Below are positions 1 through 6,563 of a stretch of DNA of 6,738 nt, piece after piece. The translations under genes and the position numbers were made by a program. A model generated the notes under the pieces. The model was not told the DNA's origin. It made no database searches and saw nothing but the letters and a program-made list of their open reading frames with translations. The stretch is from DASUBN01 sp035691665 (GTDB taxonomy: Bacteria; Pseudomonadota; Gammaproteobacteria; Natronospirales; REEB76). The stretch is from contig DASSIS010000140.1 of the NCBI GenBank assembly GCA_035691665.1, positions 1 to 6,738 of the forward strand, read 5' to 3'. Every line of letters starts with the position of its first letter. Position 1 is the first letter of the stretch.

Positions 1-994
1 GGTGGCACATGCCCGCCAAGCGCTCTTCGACGAGAGTTGCACGGACCTGCACCGGACCTGGAGCGAGCTCTCCTTCCATATGCAGCGCCTCCGGGACAAC
101 CCCGCGTCGGCGCAGCAGGAATGGGAATCCAAGCATGACGCCGGGGACCCCGGCCTGCACGCGCGCCTGAGCTTCGATCTCAACGCCAACCCGGCCGCGC
201 CCTACATCGGCAAGGGTAGCCGCCCACGGGTGGCGGTGCTGCGCGAGCAAGGGGTCAACGGCCAGGTGGAGATGGCCGGCGCCCTGGACCGTGCGGGCTT
301 CGCCGCGGCGGACGTGCATATGACCGACATCCTGGAAGGCCGCGTTTCGCTCGCGGACTTCAAGGGCGTGGTGGCCTGCGGCGGATTCTCCTACGGCGAC
401 GTGCTGGGGGCGGGCCAGGGCTGGGCCAAATCCGTCCTCTTCAATCCCCGTGCCCGGGACGAGTTCACCGCGTTCTTCGACCGGGCCGATAGCTTCGGCC
501 TGGGGGTATGCAACGGCTGCCAGATGATGGCGGCTCTGGCGGAACTCATCCCTGGCACCGTGGGTTGGCCCAAGTTCGTCCGCAACACCTCGGAGCAGTA
601 CGAAGGGAGGTTGGTGCTGGCGGAGATCATGCCCTCGCCCTCGCTGTTCTTCGCCGGCATGCAGGGTTCGGTGATGCCCATCGTGGTGTCACACGGTGAG
701 GGCCGCGCGCTCTTCAGCCACCAGGACGCGGCTCAGCAACTCCTGGCCAGCGGTCGCGTGGCACTGCGCTTCGTGGACAACCGGGAGCGGGTCACCGAGC
801 GTTTCCCAGCCAACCCCAACGGTTCGCCGCTGGGCATCACGGGCATCACCAACACCGACGGCCGGGTCACGCTACTGATGCCGCACCCGGAACGGGTGTT
901 CCGTAGCGTGCAGATGTCCTGGCATCCGCAGGAGTGGGGTGAGGATTCACCCTGGATGCGTATATTCCGCAACGCCCGGGCCTGGGTTGCCTGA
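1..994 (+). CDS. purL: Phosphoribosylformylglycinamidine synthase, C-terminal part (5' end outside window)
   Basis: This is the last 330 codons of the large PurL, which makes FGAM from FGAR, glutamine and ATP in step 4 of purine synthesis in the cytoplasm. The reading frame is open through the left edge, so the apparent first GTG at position 2 is not a start; the full enzyme is about 1,290 residues in gammaproteobacteria. Visible residues 1-60 are the tail of the synthetase part, including RLRDNP and LSFDLN. Residues 75-330 are the class I glutaminase domain: the VAVLREQGVN strand, ACGGFSYGDVLGAG, the nucleophile Cys170 in GVCNGCQM, and His295 and Glu297 in MPHPERVF complete the triad. The ending GEDSPWMRIFRNAR is typical of the family. 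All catalytic residues are present and no frameshift is seen. The gene stands alone and is followed after 24 nt by a hairpin terminator. Identification is from remembered family sequences and is very secure. Confidence 0.97.
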   Translation, partial: VAHARQALFDESCTDLHRTWSELSFHMQRLRDNPASAQQEWESKHDAGDPGLHARLSFDLNANPAAPYIGKGSRPRVAVLREQGVNGQVEMAGALDRAGFAAADVHMTDILEGRVSLADFKGVVACGGFSYGDVLGAGQGWAKSVLFNPRARDEFTAFFDRADSFGLGVCNGCQMMAALAELIPGTVGWPKFVRNTSEQYEGRLVLAEIMPSPSLFFAGMQGSVMPIVVSHGEGRALFSHQDAAQQLLASGRVALRFVDNRERVTERFPANPNGSPLGITGITNTDGRVTLLMPHPERVFRSVQMSWHPQEWGEDSPWMRIFRNARAWVA

Positions 995-1018
995 AAGCGG
1001 CGGCGCTCGGTGGATAAA

Positions 1019-1049
1019 AAACGGCCCCGTGAGGGGCCGTTTCTTTTTT
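1019..1049. terminator. Bidirectional Rho-independent terminator between convergent purL and the M56 peptidase gene
   Basis: A perfect 10-bp stem, AAACGGCCCC (1019-1028) with GGGGCCGTTT (1033-1042), closes a GTGA loop. On the plus strand it runs into TTTC followed by six T (1044-1049). On the minus strand the six A at 1016-1021 read as a U-tract after the same stem. It therefore can stop both purL and the convergent gene whose stop codon lies at 1065-1067. The structure is seen directly; its activity is inferred. Confidence 0.93.
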
Positions 1050-1064
1050 GGAATAGCCCGGATT

Positions 1065-2525
1065 TCAGCGACAGACGCGGGAGCCGGTGAGGGGAGTGCA
1101 GTATTCGTGGTGCTGGGGGTTCGCCGGTACCGGAGTCAGCAGGCGGTTCCCTTCGATGATCTTGATCGGTCCGATGGCCTGCTTGGCCAAAGCTGAACTG
1201 CCGTTGGTCGAATCTTGACGGTCAACGGGAGCCACGGAGATCGCCTGGGTATCAGGGATGATGGGCACCGCGGCCATCGCGGGTGCCTCAGTCAAAACCG
1301 GTTCGGTCGCATCCACCACCTCGGGTAATGGCAGGCCCGCGAACAGATAGGTCGGCTTCATCGTCCTTAGCTTGCCGGTACCCGGTATGGAAGCAGCGAT
1401 TTGGGTGGGGGCGAGCACCGACGCGAACCCGTCTTCCATCGATGCGACGCTCTCATGCAGGGCTGCCGCGCCAAGCATGGAGAAACTGTTTAGCTTGGCG
1501 AGCGACAAGGGCATCTGCCGTGCCGAAGCCAGGAGCAACAAGCCACTGAGGAACACCGCGCTCGCCAGAATTACCGTCGGCAGGCGGGGAGTACCCTGGG
1601 ATGCATGATGGGGCGCGATAAGGCGTTCCACCCGCATCGTGAGCTCGCCACCGTTCAGACCCATCGCTACGCTGGTCTCGATCGCCTGGATGCCCGCCAG
1701 ATCGGTCAGGGCATGGGCATAGTGCAGAGCATCGTTCCCGCAAGCATGTACCGCGCAATCGTCACAGCAGAGCTCGCGCTCACGACGGGCATCGCGCGAG
1801 ACCCAGCGCACTACCGGGTGGTAGAACAGCAGGGTCTCCACAGCGATCTGCAGCAGGTTCACGAGGTAGTCGTGACGCCGGATATGGGAGAGCTCGTGGG
1901 CCAGCACCATCTCGAGTTGCAGTGGAGTCAGATTCATCAAGGCTGCCGGGGGCAACAGGATGACCGGTTTGATCCAGCCGGCCACGCAGGGCACCACGAT
2001 GTTCGTGGTTAACAGCAGCTGTACACGCACCCGCACGCCCACATGCATGGCGAGCTGGATCAGGGTCTCCTGGAGCTGGTCGGGCGCTTCAATAGCACCG
2101 TTGCGCAACAGATCGCGTGTCTTGCGCCAGCCGCTGAAGGATTTGAAGGCCATGAGCGCCACGCCGGCACACCAGGCGGGGACGGTCCAAGGTACGATGG
2201 GGTGCAGGAGTTCCCGCAGGGCGGTTAGCGGGGAATGCGAGGAGGCGGCTGTGAGATTAGAAGCCGATTGCGCCACACCCACTATGCTGGGTATGGCGAT
2301 CGTGGTGCCGAGCAAGTGGATGAAGGTGGCCACCGGGAGTAAGGCGAGCACCGCGAGCGTGCCCAGGCTCAGCCAGTAGCGCTGCTGCGGGCTACTGTCT
2401 CGCATCATCACGCGCAGACAGGCGTAGGCGGCGCCTACCAATATCCCCTGCCAGAGGAAATGCACCAGGGTCCATCCCAGGTGATAGGCGAGCGGTGTGG
2501 AGAGCAGGGCGTCGAGGGTGTTCAT
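1065..2525 (-). CDS. M56 family (BlaR1/MecR1-type) integral-membrane zinc metallopeptidase without a penicillin-sensor domain
   Basis: A 486-residue inner-membrane protein. Hydrophobic segments lie near residues 15-38, 50-75, 110-128 and 318-334, as in BlaR1. The cytoplasmic zinc-protease region holds HELSH (210-214) within VLAHELSHIRRHDY, and RERELCCDD (248-256) supplies the likely third zinc ligand Glu251. In the classical family a signal activates the protease, which then inactivates the BlaI repressor. Here only about 150 residues follow the last membrane helix. They are Pro/Ala/Val-rich, look disordered, and contain no transpeptidase-like sensor fold, so beta-lactam sensing of the BlaR1 kind is unlikely. 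The chain ends with two cysteines (476 and 485) around Gly-Ser-Arg-Val. The ATG overlaps the upstream repressor stop by 4 nt (ATGA), with GAGGAG 8 nt before it on the minus strand. Family assignment is firm; the signal and substrate are unknown. Confidence 0.92.
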   Translation of the reverse strand: MNTLDALLSTPLAYHLGWTLVHFLWQGILVGAAYACLRVMMRDSSPQQRYWLSLGTLAVLALLPVATFIHLLGTTIAIPSIVGVAQSASNLTAASSHSPLTALRELLHPIVPWTVPAWCAGVALMAFKSFSGWRKTRDLLRNGAIEAPDQLQETLIQLAMHVGVRVRVQLLLTTNIVVPCVAGWIKPVILLPPAALMNLTPLQLEMVLAHELSHIRRHDYLVNLLQIAVETLLFYHPVVRWVSRDARRERELCCDDCAVHACGNDALHYAHALTDLAGIQAIETSVAMGLNGGELTMRVERLIAPHHASQGTPRLPTVILASAVFLSGLLLLASARQMPLSLAKLNSFSMLGAAALHESVASMEDGFASVLAPTQIAASIPGTGKLRTMKPTYLFAGLPLPEVVDATEPVLTEAPAMAAVPIIPDTQAISVAPVDRQDSTNGSSALAKQAIGPIKIIEGNRLLTPVPANPQHHEYCTPLTGSRVCR

Positions 2526-2932
2526 CTCTGCTGCTCCTCGAGTTCCTTAAGGCGCGCGCGGATCATGGCCAGTTCCTCGGGGGTGGCGGGTTTGCCTGAG
2601 CCCAAGGCCTGCATCACGAGTTCGGCAGCGGAACCCTCGAAAACCCGGTGCAGCAGCTTGCCGAGGAAGCGCTTCTGCGCCCGGCGCTGGCTGAGGGAGG
2701 CCGCGTAGATATGGGCGCGGGCGGATTCGTCGCGCTTAACGAGGCCTTTCTGGTGCATGATCTGCAGGGTGGTGAGCACCGTGGTATAAGCCACCGGGTT
2801 CTCATGGGCCAGCACCTCGTGCACTTGGCGCACGGTGCAGTCGCCCTGCTGCCAGAGGACGCGCAGGATCTCGAGTTCGGCTTCCGTGGGCTCGGGGGGT
2901 GTACCCACCGGGGCAGGTCGTCTGGGTGACAT
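2522..2932 (-). CDS. BlaI/MecI/CopY family transcriptional repressor
   Basis: A 136-residue DNA-binding protein of normal family length. The winged helix spans about residues 14-80: PTEAELEILRVLW (helix 1), CTVRQVHEVL (helix 2), the recognition helix AYTTVLTTLQIMHQKGLV (48-65), then a wing with RAHIYAA. Residues 81-136 are the helical dimerisation part. In this family the dimer represses until it is cleaved, usually through its partner M56 protease, which here is the next gene in the same operon with a 4-nt stop/start overlap. The N-terminus is about 10 residues longer than in staphylococcal BlaI (Pro-rich MSPRRPAPVG). No clear Shine-Dalgarno precedes the ATG at 2932, and a GTG at codon 9 is a weaker alternative start. 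Two TACTA-N6-TAGTA dyads upstream are its probable operators, implying autoregulation. It is called by fold and context rather than by known target. Confidence 0.93.
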   Translation of the reverse strand: MSPRRPAPVGTPPEPTEAELEILRVLWQQGDCTVRQVHEVLAHENPVAYTTVLTTLQIMHQKGLVKRDESARAHIYAASLSQRRAQKRFLGKLLHRVFEGSAAELVMQALGSGKPATPEELAMIRARLKELEEQQR

Positions 2933-2965
2933 GATGGGGCGCTCGCTGTTGGAGACTATGGTTTG

Positions 2966-2971
2966 AGTATA
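2966..2971 (-). promoter_or_regulatory. Probable -10 element of the repressor/M56 peptidase operon
   Basis: Read on the minus strand this is TATACT, 5 of 6 matches to TATAAT. It would start transcription near 2959, about 27 nt before the repressor ATG. No good -35 lies at 17 nt; a poor TTGTAC sits 20 nt upstream, so the promoter may be weak or otherwise helped. The 16-bp dyad 2979-2994 lies just upstream of this hexamer, where a bound repressor would block polymerase. Confidence 0.5.
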
Positions 2972-2978
2972 GACTAAC

Positions 2979-2994
2979 TACTAGGAGGTTAGTA
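2979..2994. promoter_or_regulatory. Inferred BlaI-type operator 1 (repressor-operon side)
   Basis: A perfect inverted repeat TACTA-N6-TAGTA. It sits 7 bp upstream of the inferred minus-strand -10, in the spacer/-35 region of the repressor promoter. A second dyad, ACTAAC (2973-2978) with GTTAGT (2988-2993), overlaps it. The identical 16-bp layout recurs at 3030-3045. Operators of the BlaI/MecI family are short TAC/GTA-rich dyads of this kind; assignment to this repressor is inferred from adjacency and repetition. Confidence 0.75.
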
Positions 2995-3002
2995 CAAACC
3001 CC

Positions 3003-3030
3003 TTGCAATTCTCCCTGGGATGACTAAAAT
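3003..3030 (+). promoter_or_regulatory. Probable promoter of the small lipoprotein gene
   Basis: TTGCAA (3003-3008, 4 of 6 to the sigma-70 -35) and TAAAAT (3025-3030, 5 of 6 to the -10) are separated by 16 bp. The start would fall near 3037, giving a leader of roughly 60 nt. The last base of the -10 is the first base of the operator at 3030-3045, so repressor binding would cover the -10 and start site. Confidence 0.6.
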
Positions 3031-3045
3031 ACTAATCACATAGTA
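3030..3045. promoter_or_regulatory. Inferred BlaI-type operator 2 (lipoprotein side)
   Basis: A second perfect TACTA-N6-TAGTA inverted repeat, with the same arms and spacer length as the one at 2979-2994 but a different spacer sequence (atcaca versus ggaggt). The conserved arms with differing centres are what one expects of protein-binding half-sites. The two dyads are 51 bp apart, close to five helical turns, so dimers on both would lie on similar faces of the DNA. Confidence 0.75.
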
Positions 3046-3098
3046 GTTAAGCTAGATCCGGATGCATGTAACACCCTGTATAGATTGGAGATATCCCC

Positions 3099-3422
3099 AT
3101 GACCAAATTGCTGATGACCTGTGGTGCGGCGGTGTTGCTGGTAGCCTGCGCCTCACAGCCCGCGACCACGGGATCCACCATGGCCTCCTCGGCTACCCAG
3201 GGAAGTAGCGCCGCACCCGCCGCGTCCGGCGTGCAGCCGCAGCAGGCCAAGCTCATCTGTGAGGATTCTGACCAGATCGGTTCGCACTTCCATGCACGCG
3301 TCTGTCTGACGCCGGAGCAGGCAGAGGCACGGAAGAAAGCCGCACAGGAGATGATGTCTAACTTGCCTGGCGGCAATGGAGGCTGCGCTAACAATAGTTG
3401 CGGGGGGCCACCGTCGAATTAG
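3099..3422 (+). CDS. Small Cys-rich lipoprotein, divergent from and probably controlled by the BlaI-type repressor
   Basis: A 107-residue exported protein of unknown function. The start has GGAG (3087-3090) 8 nt upstream. Lys3 is followed by a hydrophobic stretch and a lipobox LVAC with the lipidation cysteine at 17; Ala at +2 does not signal inner-membrane retention, so the outer membrane is likely. Residues 18-50 form a Ser/Ala/Thr/Gln-rich linker. The core, residues 51-88, has Cys54 and Cys69 flanking Gly61-Ser62 and ends in VCLTPEQAEARKKAAQEMM, a short charged helix. The tail is Gly/Asn-rich with Cys96 and Cys101. The two cysteine pairs could form disulfides. I recall similar C...GSR...VC..T patterns in small exported proteobacterial proteins but know no assigned role. 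Its promoter overlaps an inferred repressor operator, linking it to the M56/BlaI pair. A terminator follows 43 nt after the stop. Confidence 0.85.
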   Translation: MTKLLMTCGAAVLLVACASQPATTGSTMASSATQGSSAAPAASGVQPQQAKLICEDSDQIGSHFHARVCLTPEQAEARKKAAQEMMSNLPGGNGGCANNSCGGPPSN

Positions 3423-3451
3423 GCCGGTATTTAAAGCGCCGCCGCGGGCCG

Positions 3452-3480
3452 TGAACAAGCGGAGTATGGCCGGTTACAAT
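3452..3480 (+). promoter_or_regulatory. Candidate hutU promoter, -10 inside the terminator loop
   Basis: TGAACA (3452-3457, 4 of 6 to the -35) and TACAAT (3475-3480, 5 of 6 to the -10) lie 17 bp apart, the optimal spacing. The start would be near 3487, giving a leader of about 30 nt that includes the GGAG ribosome site at 3506-3509. It is the best sigma-70-like match I found in the 94-bp gap before hutU. The -10 overlaps the loop and inner stem of the hairpin described next. Confidence 0.45.
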
Positions 3481-3497
3481 AACCGGCCATATTTTTT
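3465..3497 (+). terminator. Rho-independent terminator of the lipoprotein gene
   Basis: A perfect 11-bp stem, ATGGCCGGTTA (3466-3476) with TAACCGGCCAT (3480-3490), closes a 3-nt CAA loop; a T-A pair (3465/3491) extends it to 12 bp. Six T follow directly (3492-3497). The missing U-tract on the opposite strand shows it acts in the plus direction. It ends only 19 nt before the hutU start codon, so transcripts from the lipoprotein promoter should mostly stop before hutU. Confidence 0.88.
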
Positions 3498-3516
3498 ACA
3501 GCGGCGGAGTGCCTCG

Positions 3517-5187
3517 ATGCCCACCCGGTCCCGTGACGTCCAATTGCATGCCCCCACCGGCCTCAAGCTGAGCTGCAAGGGCTGGCAGCAGGAAGCGGCC
3601 CTGCGCATGCTCCACAACAACCTGGACCCCCAGGTGGCGGAGAACCCGAAGGAACTCGTGGTCTACGGGGGCATCGGCCGGGCAGCCCGGGACTGGGAGT
3701 GCTTCGATGCCATCGCGGCGACCCTCAAGCGCCTGGAGAACGACGAGACTCTGCTGATCCAGTCCGGTAAGCCCGTGGGCGTCTTCAAGACCCATGAAAC
3801 GGCACCCCGGGTACTCATCGCGAATTCCAACCTGGTAGGCAAATGGGCCACCTGGGAGCATTTCTTCGAGCTCGACAAGAAGGGCCTCATGATGTTCGGC
3901 CAGATGACGGCCGGTTCCTGGATCTACATCGGCTCCCAGGGCATCGTGCAGGGAACCTATGAGACCTTCGTCGAGGCGGTACGCCAGCACTACAAAGGTG
4001 ACGCGCGCGGTAAATGGCTGCTCACCGGCGGCTTGGGTGGCATGGGTGGCGCCCAGCCCCTGGCGGCGGTGTTCGCGGGGCTCAACTGCCTCGCGGTGGA
4101 GGTGGACGAGAGCCGCATCGACAAGCGTCTCGCCACCGGCTACCTGGACTACAAGGCCACGAGCCTCAAGCAGGCCCTGGACATGCTGCAGAAGGCCGCC
4201 GGAGAGGGCGAACCGAAATCCATCGGCCTCTTGGGCAACGCTGCTGAGGTATTCGACGAGATCCTGAAGGGCGGCTATCTGCCGCATCTCGTCACCGACC
4301 AGACCTCCGCCCACGATCCCTTGAACGGCTATATACCCGTGGGCTATTCCCTGGAGCAGGCAGCCAAGCTGCGCAAGGACGATCCCAAGAGATATGTGGA
4401 GCTCGCCAAGCAGTCCATGGCCCGCCAGGTGCGCGCCATGCTGGGCTTCCAGGCCAAGGGCATCCCTACCTTCGATTACGGCAACAACATCCGCGCCATG
4501 GCCCGGGACGCCGGTGTGACCAACGCCTTCGACTTCAAGGGATTCGTGCCGCTCTACATCCGTCCCCTGTTCTGCGAGGGCATGGGCCCGTTCCGCTGGG
4601 CCGCGCTCTCCGGCGATCCGGAAGACATCTACAAGACCGACACCAAGGCGCGCGAGCTCTTCCCGGACAAGAAAGGCCTGCACCGCTGGCTCGACATGGC
4701 CCGAGCGCGCATCAAGTTCCAGGGGCTTCCGGCACGCATCTGTTGGCTGGGCTACAAGGAACGCCACAAGCTCGGCCTCGCCTTCAACGAGATGGTGAAG
4801 AAGGGCGAACTCAAGGCTCCGGTGGTCATCGGTCGCGATCATCTCGATTCCGGCTCCGTGGCTTCTCCCAACCGCGAGACCGAGGGCATGCGCGACGGTA
4901 CCGATGCGGTGGCCGACTGGCCGATCCTGAACGCCCTGCTCAATACCGCGAGCGGTGCTTCCTGGGTGAGTTTCCACCACGGCGGCGGCGTAGGGATGGG
5001 TTATGCCTTGCACGCGGGTGTGGTGATCGTGGCGGACGGCAGCGAACGGGCCGCGCAGGCGCTCACGCGGGTGCTCACCAACGACCCAGGTACCGGCGTC
5101 ATGCGCCACGCGGACGCGGGCTATGAACGGGCGGCGGAAGTGGCGCGGGAACGCGGCCTCGATCTACCCATGCTCGGCATACGCTGA
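3517..5187 (+). CDS. hutU: Urocanate hydratase (urocanase)
   Basis: Cytoplasmic enzyme of histidine breakdown that hydrates urocanate to 4-imidazolone-5-propionate, using tightly bound NAD+ as an electrophile. The 556-residue length matches the family (about 557 in Pseudomonas putida). The Gly-rich NAD-binding loop GGLGGMGGAQP lies at 171-181. The family signature FQGLPARICW is perfect at 401-410, and Cys409 aligns with the catalytic Cys410 of P. putida. The conserved blocks DHLDSGSVASPNRET (441-455) and VSFHHGGGVGMGYALHAG (484-501) are intact. The start at 3517 is chosen because GGAG lies 7 nt upstream and the length then fits; the frame stays open back to 3376, but that stretch overlaps the lipoprotein gene and the terminator. 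It heads an operon with pxpA 27 nt downstream. No hutH, hutI, hutF or hutG lies within the window. Confidence 0.97.
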   Translation: MPTRSRDVQLHAPTGLKLSCKGWQQEAALRMLHNNLDPQVAENPKELVVYGGIGRAARDWECFDAIAATLKRLENDETLLIQSGKPVGVFKTHETAPRVLIANSNLVGKWATWEHFFELDKKGLMMFGQMTAGSWIYIGSQGIVQGTYETFVEAVRQHYKGDARGKWLLTGGLGGMGGAQPLAAVFAGLNCLAVEVDESRIDKRLATGYLDYKATSLKQALDMLQKAAGEGEPKSIGLLGNAAEVFDEILKGGYLPHLVTDQTSAHDPLNGYIPVGYSLEQAAKLRKDDPKRYVELAKQSMARQVRAMLGFQAKGIPTFDYGNNIRAMARDAGVTNAFDFKGFVPLYIRPLFCEGMGPFRWAALSGDPEDIYKTDTKARELFPDKKGLHRWLDMARARIKFQGLPARICWLGYKERHKLGLAFNEMVKKGELKAPVVIGRDHLDSGSVASPNRETEGMRDGTDAVADWPILNALLNTASGASWVSFHHGGGVGMGYALHAGVVIVADGSERAAQALTRVLTNDPGTGVMRHADAGYERAAEVARERGLDLPMLGIR

Positions 5188-5214
5188 CGGGTAATGCGGC
5201 CCCGGACGGGGAGC

Positions 5215-5955
5215 ATGCTGATCGATCTCAATGCAGACGTGGGCGAGGAATGCGGGGACGATGCCGCCCTGATCCCCCTCTTGACCAGCGCCAACGTGTC
5301 CTGCGGCGTCCACGCAGGGGGCATCGGGGTCATGCGACGCACCGTGGATATCTGCCTGCAGCACGGGGTGACGGTCGGAGCTCACGTCTCCTATCCCGAC
5401 CGGGAGCACTTCGGCCGGCGCGATATGACCTTGCCCGTGGCAGAACTCACGCGCATCGTCCTCGAGCAATTGCGCGCCCTGTCTGATGTCGTTGCTGCCG
5501 CCGGTGCATCGGTGCGTTACCTCAAAGCCCATGGCGCGCTCTATAACCGCATGGCGGAGGATGCCGCCGTCGCTGATGCGGTGCTGGTTGCTATCCAGGC
5601 CTTCGATCCCAAGCTGCTGCTGCTGACCTTGCCGGCTTCCACCGCCATGGCACGTGCCCGTGCGGTGGGCATCGGTGCGGTGGGGGAGGCGTTCGCGGAC
5701 CGGGGCTACCGGGATGATGGGCGTCTCCAGCCCCGGGACAAGGAAGGTGCGCTCGTCACCGATGCCGGGAGAGTCGCGGCCCGAGCCTTGCGCCTCGCCC
5801 AGGCAGGCACCATCGAGAGCGTCGGCGGCAAACCGCTGACCATCGAAGCCCGCTCCCTGTGCGTGCACGGCGATACGCCGGGTGCCGTGTCGCTCGCGGG
5901 CGCCGTGCGCAGTGCCTTGCAACAGGCCGGCGTCGAACTCAGGGCCTTCGCATGA
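5215..5955 (+). CDS. pxpA: 5-oxoprolinase subunit A (LamB/YcsF family)
   Basis: With PxpB and PxpC this forms the bacterial ATP-dependent 5-oxoprolinase that opens pyroglutamate to glutamate. From the chosen ATG the protein has 246 residues, normal for the family, and begins MLIDLNADVGEE, matching the usual MKIDLNADLGE. Other family blocks are SANVSCGVHAG (25-35), GAHVSYPDREHFGRR (55-69), LKAHGALYN (103-111), EAFADRGYRDDGRLQPR (158-174) and LCVHGD (215-220). An upstream ATG at 5194 would add 7 untypical residues and has no better ribosome site; before 5215 the GGGGAG is very close (1 nt) and a CGGA lies about 8 nt away. One oddity: position 36 is Gly where the family, as I recall, has Asp in CGFHAGD. 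The stop overlaps the next start by 4 nt. Confidence 0.93.
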   Translation: MLIDLNADVGEECGDDAALIPLLTSANVSCGVHAGGIGVMRRTVDICLQHGVTVGAHVSYPDREHFGRRDMTLPVAELTRIVLEQLRALSDVVAAAGASVRYLKAHGALYNRMAEDAAVADAVLVAIQAFDPKLLLLTLPASTAMARARAVGIGAVGEAFADRGYRDDGRLQPRDKEGALVTDAGRVAARALRLAQAGTIESVGGKPLTIEARSLCVHGDTPGAVSLAGAVRSALQQAGVELRAFA

Positions 5956-6563
5956 ATCTCCGGCCCATGGGGGATAGCGCCCTCCTGGTGGAGACCCGGG
6001 ACAGCACCGAGGCCCAGAGCCTGAGACGCGCCTTGTTGGCGGAATCACCCGCTGGCGTGGTGCAGTTGGTCCCCGGTCATCGTTCCCTGCTGGTAGTGAC
6101 CGATCCCCTGGTGACGGACCTGGGCGCGCTCGCGATACGGCTGCCGGAACTCCTGCGCACGCCCGCGCCGGCGCGCGCCGCCAAGTCCCACGAAGTGCCG
6201 GTCAGTTACGGCGGCGAGGATCTGGATAGCGCCGCGAAGCTCCTCGGCATGCCGGCAGAAGAAGTGGTGCGGCGTCATAGCGCTGCCATTTACACCGTCG
6301 CTTTCCTGGGCTTCGCGCCGGGCTTCCCCTATCTCACGGGATTAGACCCCAAGCTCGAGATGCCGCGGCTCGCCACCCCGCGCACCCGCAGCCCCGAGGG
6401 TGCCGTGGCCGTAGCCGGCGAGTTCACGGGTGTATATCCCCAGGCGACGCCGGGTGGCTGGCGGGTGCTGGGCCGTACCGATCTCAAGCTGTTCGATGCG
6501 GCACGCGAGTCGCCAGCTCTCTTCGCGCCGGGCGATCAGGTGCGCTTCAAGGTTCTGCCGTGA
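5952..6563 (+). CDS. pxpB: 5-oxoprolinase subunit B (KipI-like)
   Basis: A 203-residue protein, slightly shorter than E. coli PxpB (about 218). With PxpC it forms the ATP-using half of 5-oxoprolinase; the Bacillus KipI/KipA names reflect an additional effect on kinase KinA. It opens MNLRPMGDSALLVE, the usual beginning with the Gly-Asp-Ser-Ala/Ala-Leu pattern. The C-terminal cyclophilin-like domain carries FLGFAPGFPYLTGLDP (118-133) and TGVYPQATPGGWRVLGRT (159-176), both highly typical. The stretch before these differs from the usual VPAGSVAIAGGQTG: it reads SPEGAVAVAGEFTG (147-160). The ATG at 5952 overlaps the pxpA stop as ATGA, so translation is probably coupled. The frame is open further upstream to 5859 but that overlaps pxpA fully. 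Confident by sequence and by gene order. Confidence 0.94.
   Translation: MNLRPMGDSALLVETRDSTEAQSLRRALLAESPAGVVQLVPGHRSLLVVTDPLVTDLGALAIRLPELLRTPAPARAAKSHEVPVSYGGEDLDSAAKLLGMPAEEVVRRHSAAIYTVAFLGFAPGFPYLTGLDPKLEMPRLATPRTRSPEGAVAVAGEFTGVYPQATPGGWRVLGRTDLKLFDAARESPALFAPGDQVRFKVLP

Noticed and set aside
1516..1533. A Ser-Leu-Ala-Lys and similar SxxK-like string in the peptidase tail as a penicillin-binding active site
   Set aside because: SxxK occurs by chance; the surrounding tail is too short and lacks the later SxN and KTG motifs of a transpeptidase fold.
2460..2929. Plus-strand open frames opposite the repressor and peptidase genes
   Set aside because: They are short, lack ribosome sites and family resemblance, and overlap well-supported minus-strand genes.
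3376..3516. A 47-residue N-terminal extension of HutU
   Set aside because: The frame is open, but it overlaps the lipoprotein end and crosses the terminator hairpin, and the family length and ribosome site both support a start at 3517.
3496..5109. A 537-codon open frame on the minus strand opposite hutU
   Set aside because: It lies wholly antisense to an intact urocanase with perfect family signatures. Its translation is Val/Gly/His/Leu-rich with no recognisable domain, and long antisense frames are expected from the codon bias of GC-rich genes.
5164..6048. A 294-codon open frame on the minus strand opposite pxpA
   Set aside because: It is antisense to an intact pxpA with all family blocks and overlaps hutU and pxpB ends; its product resembles no family I know.
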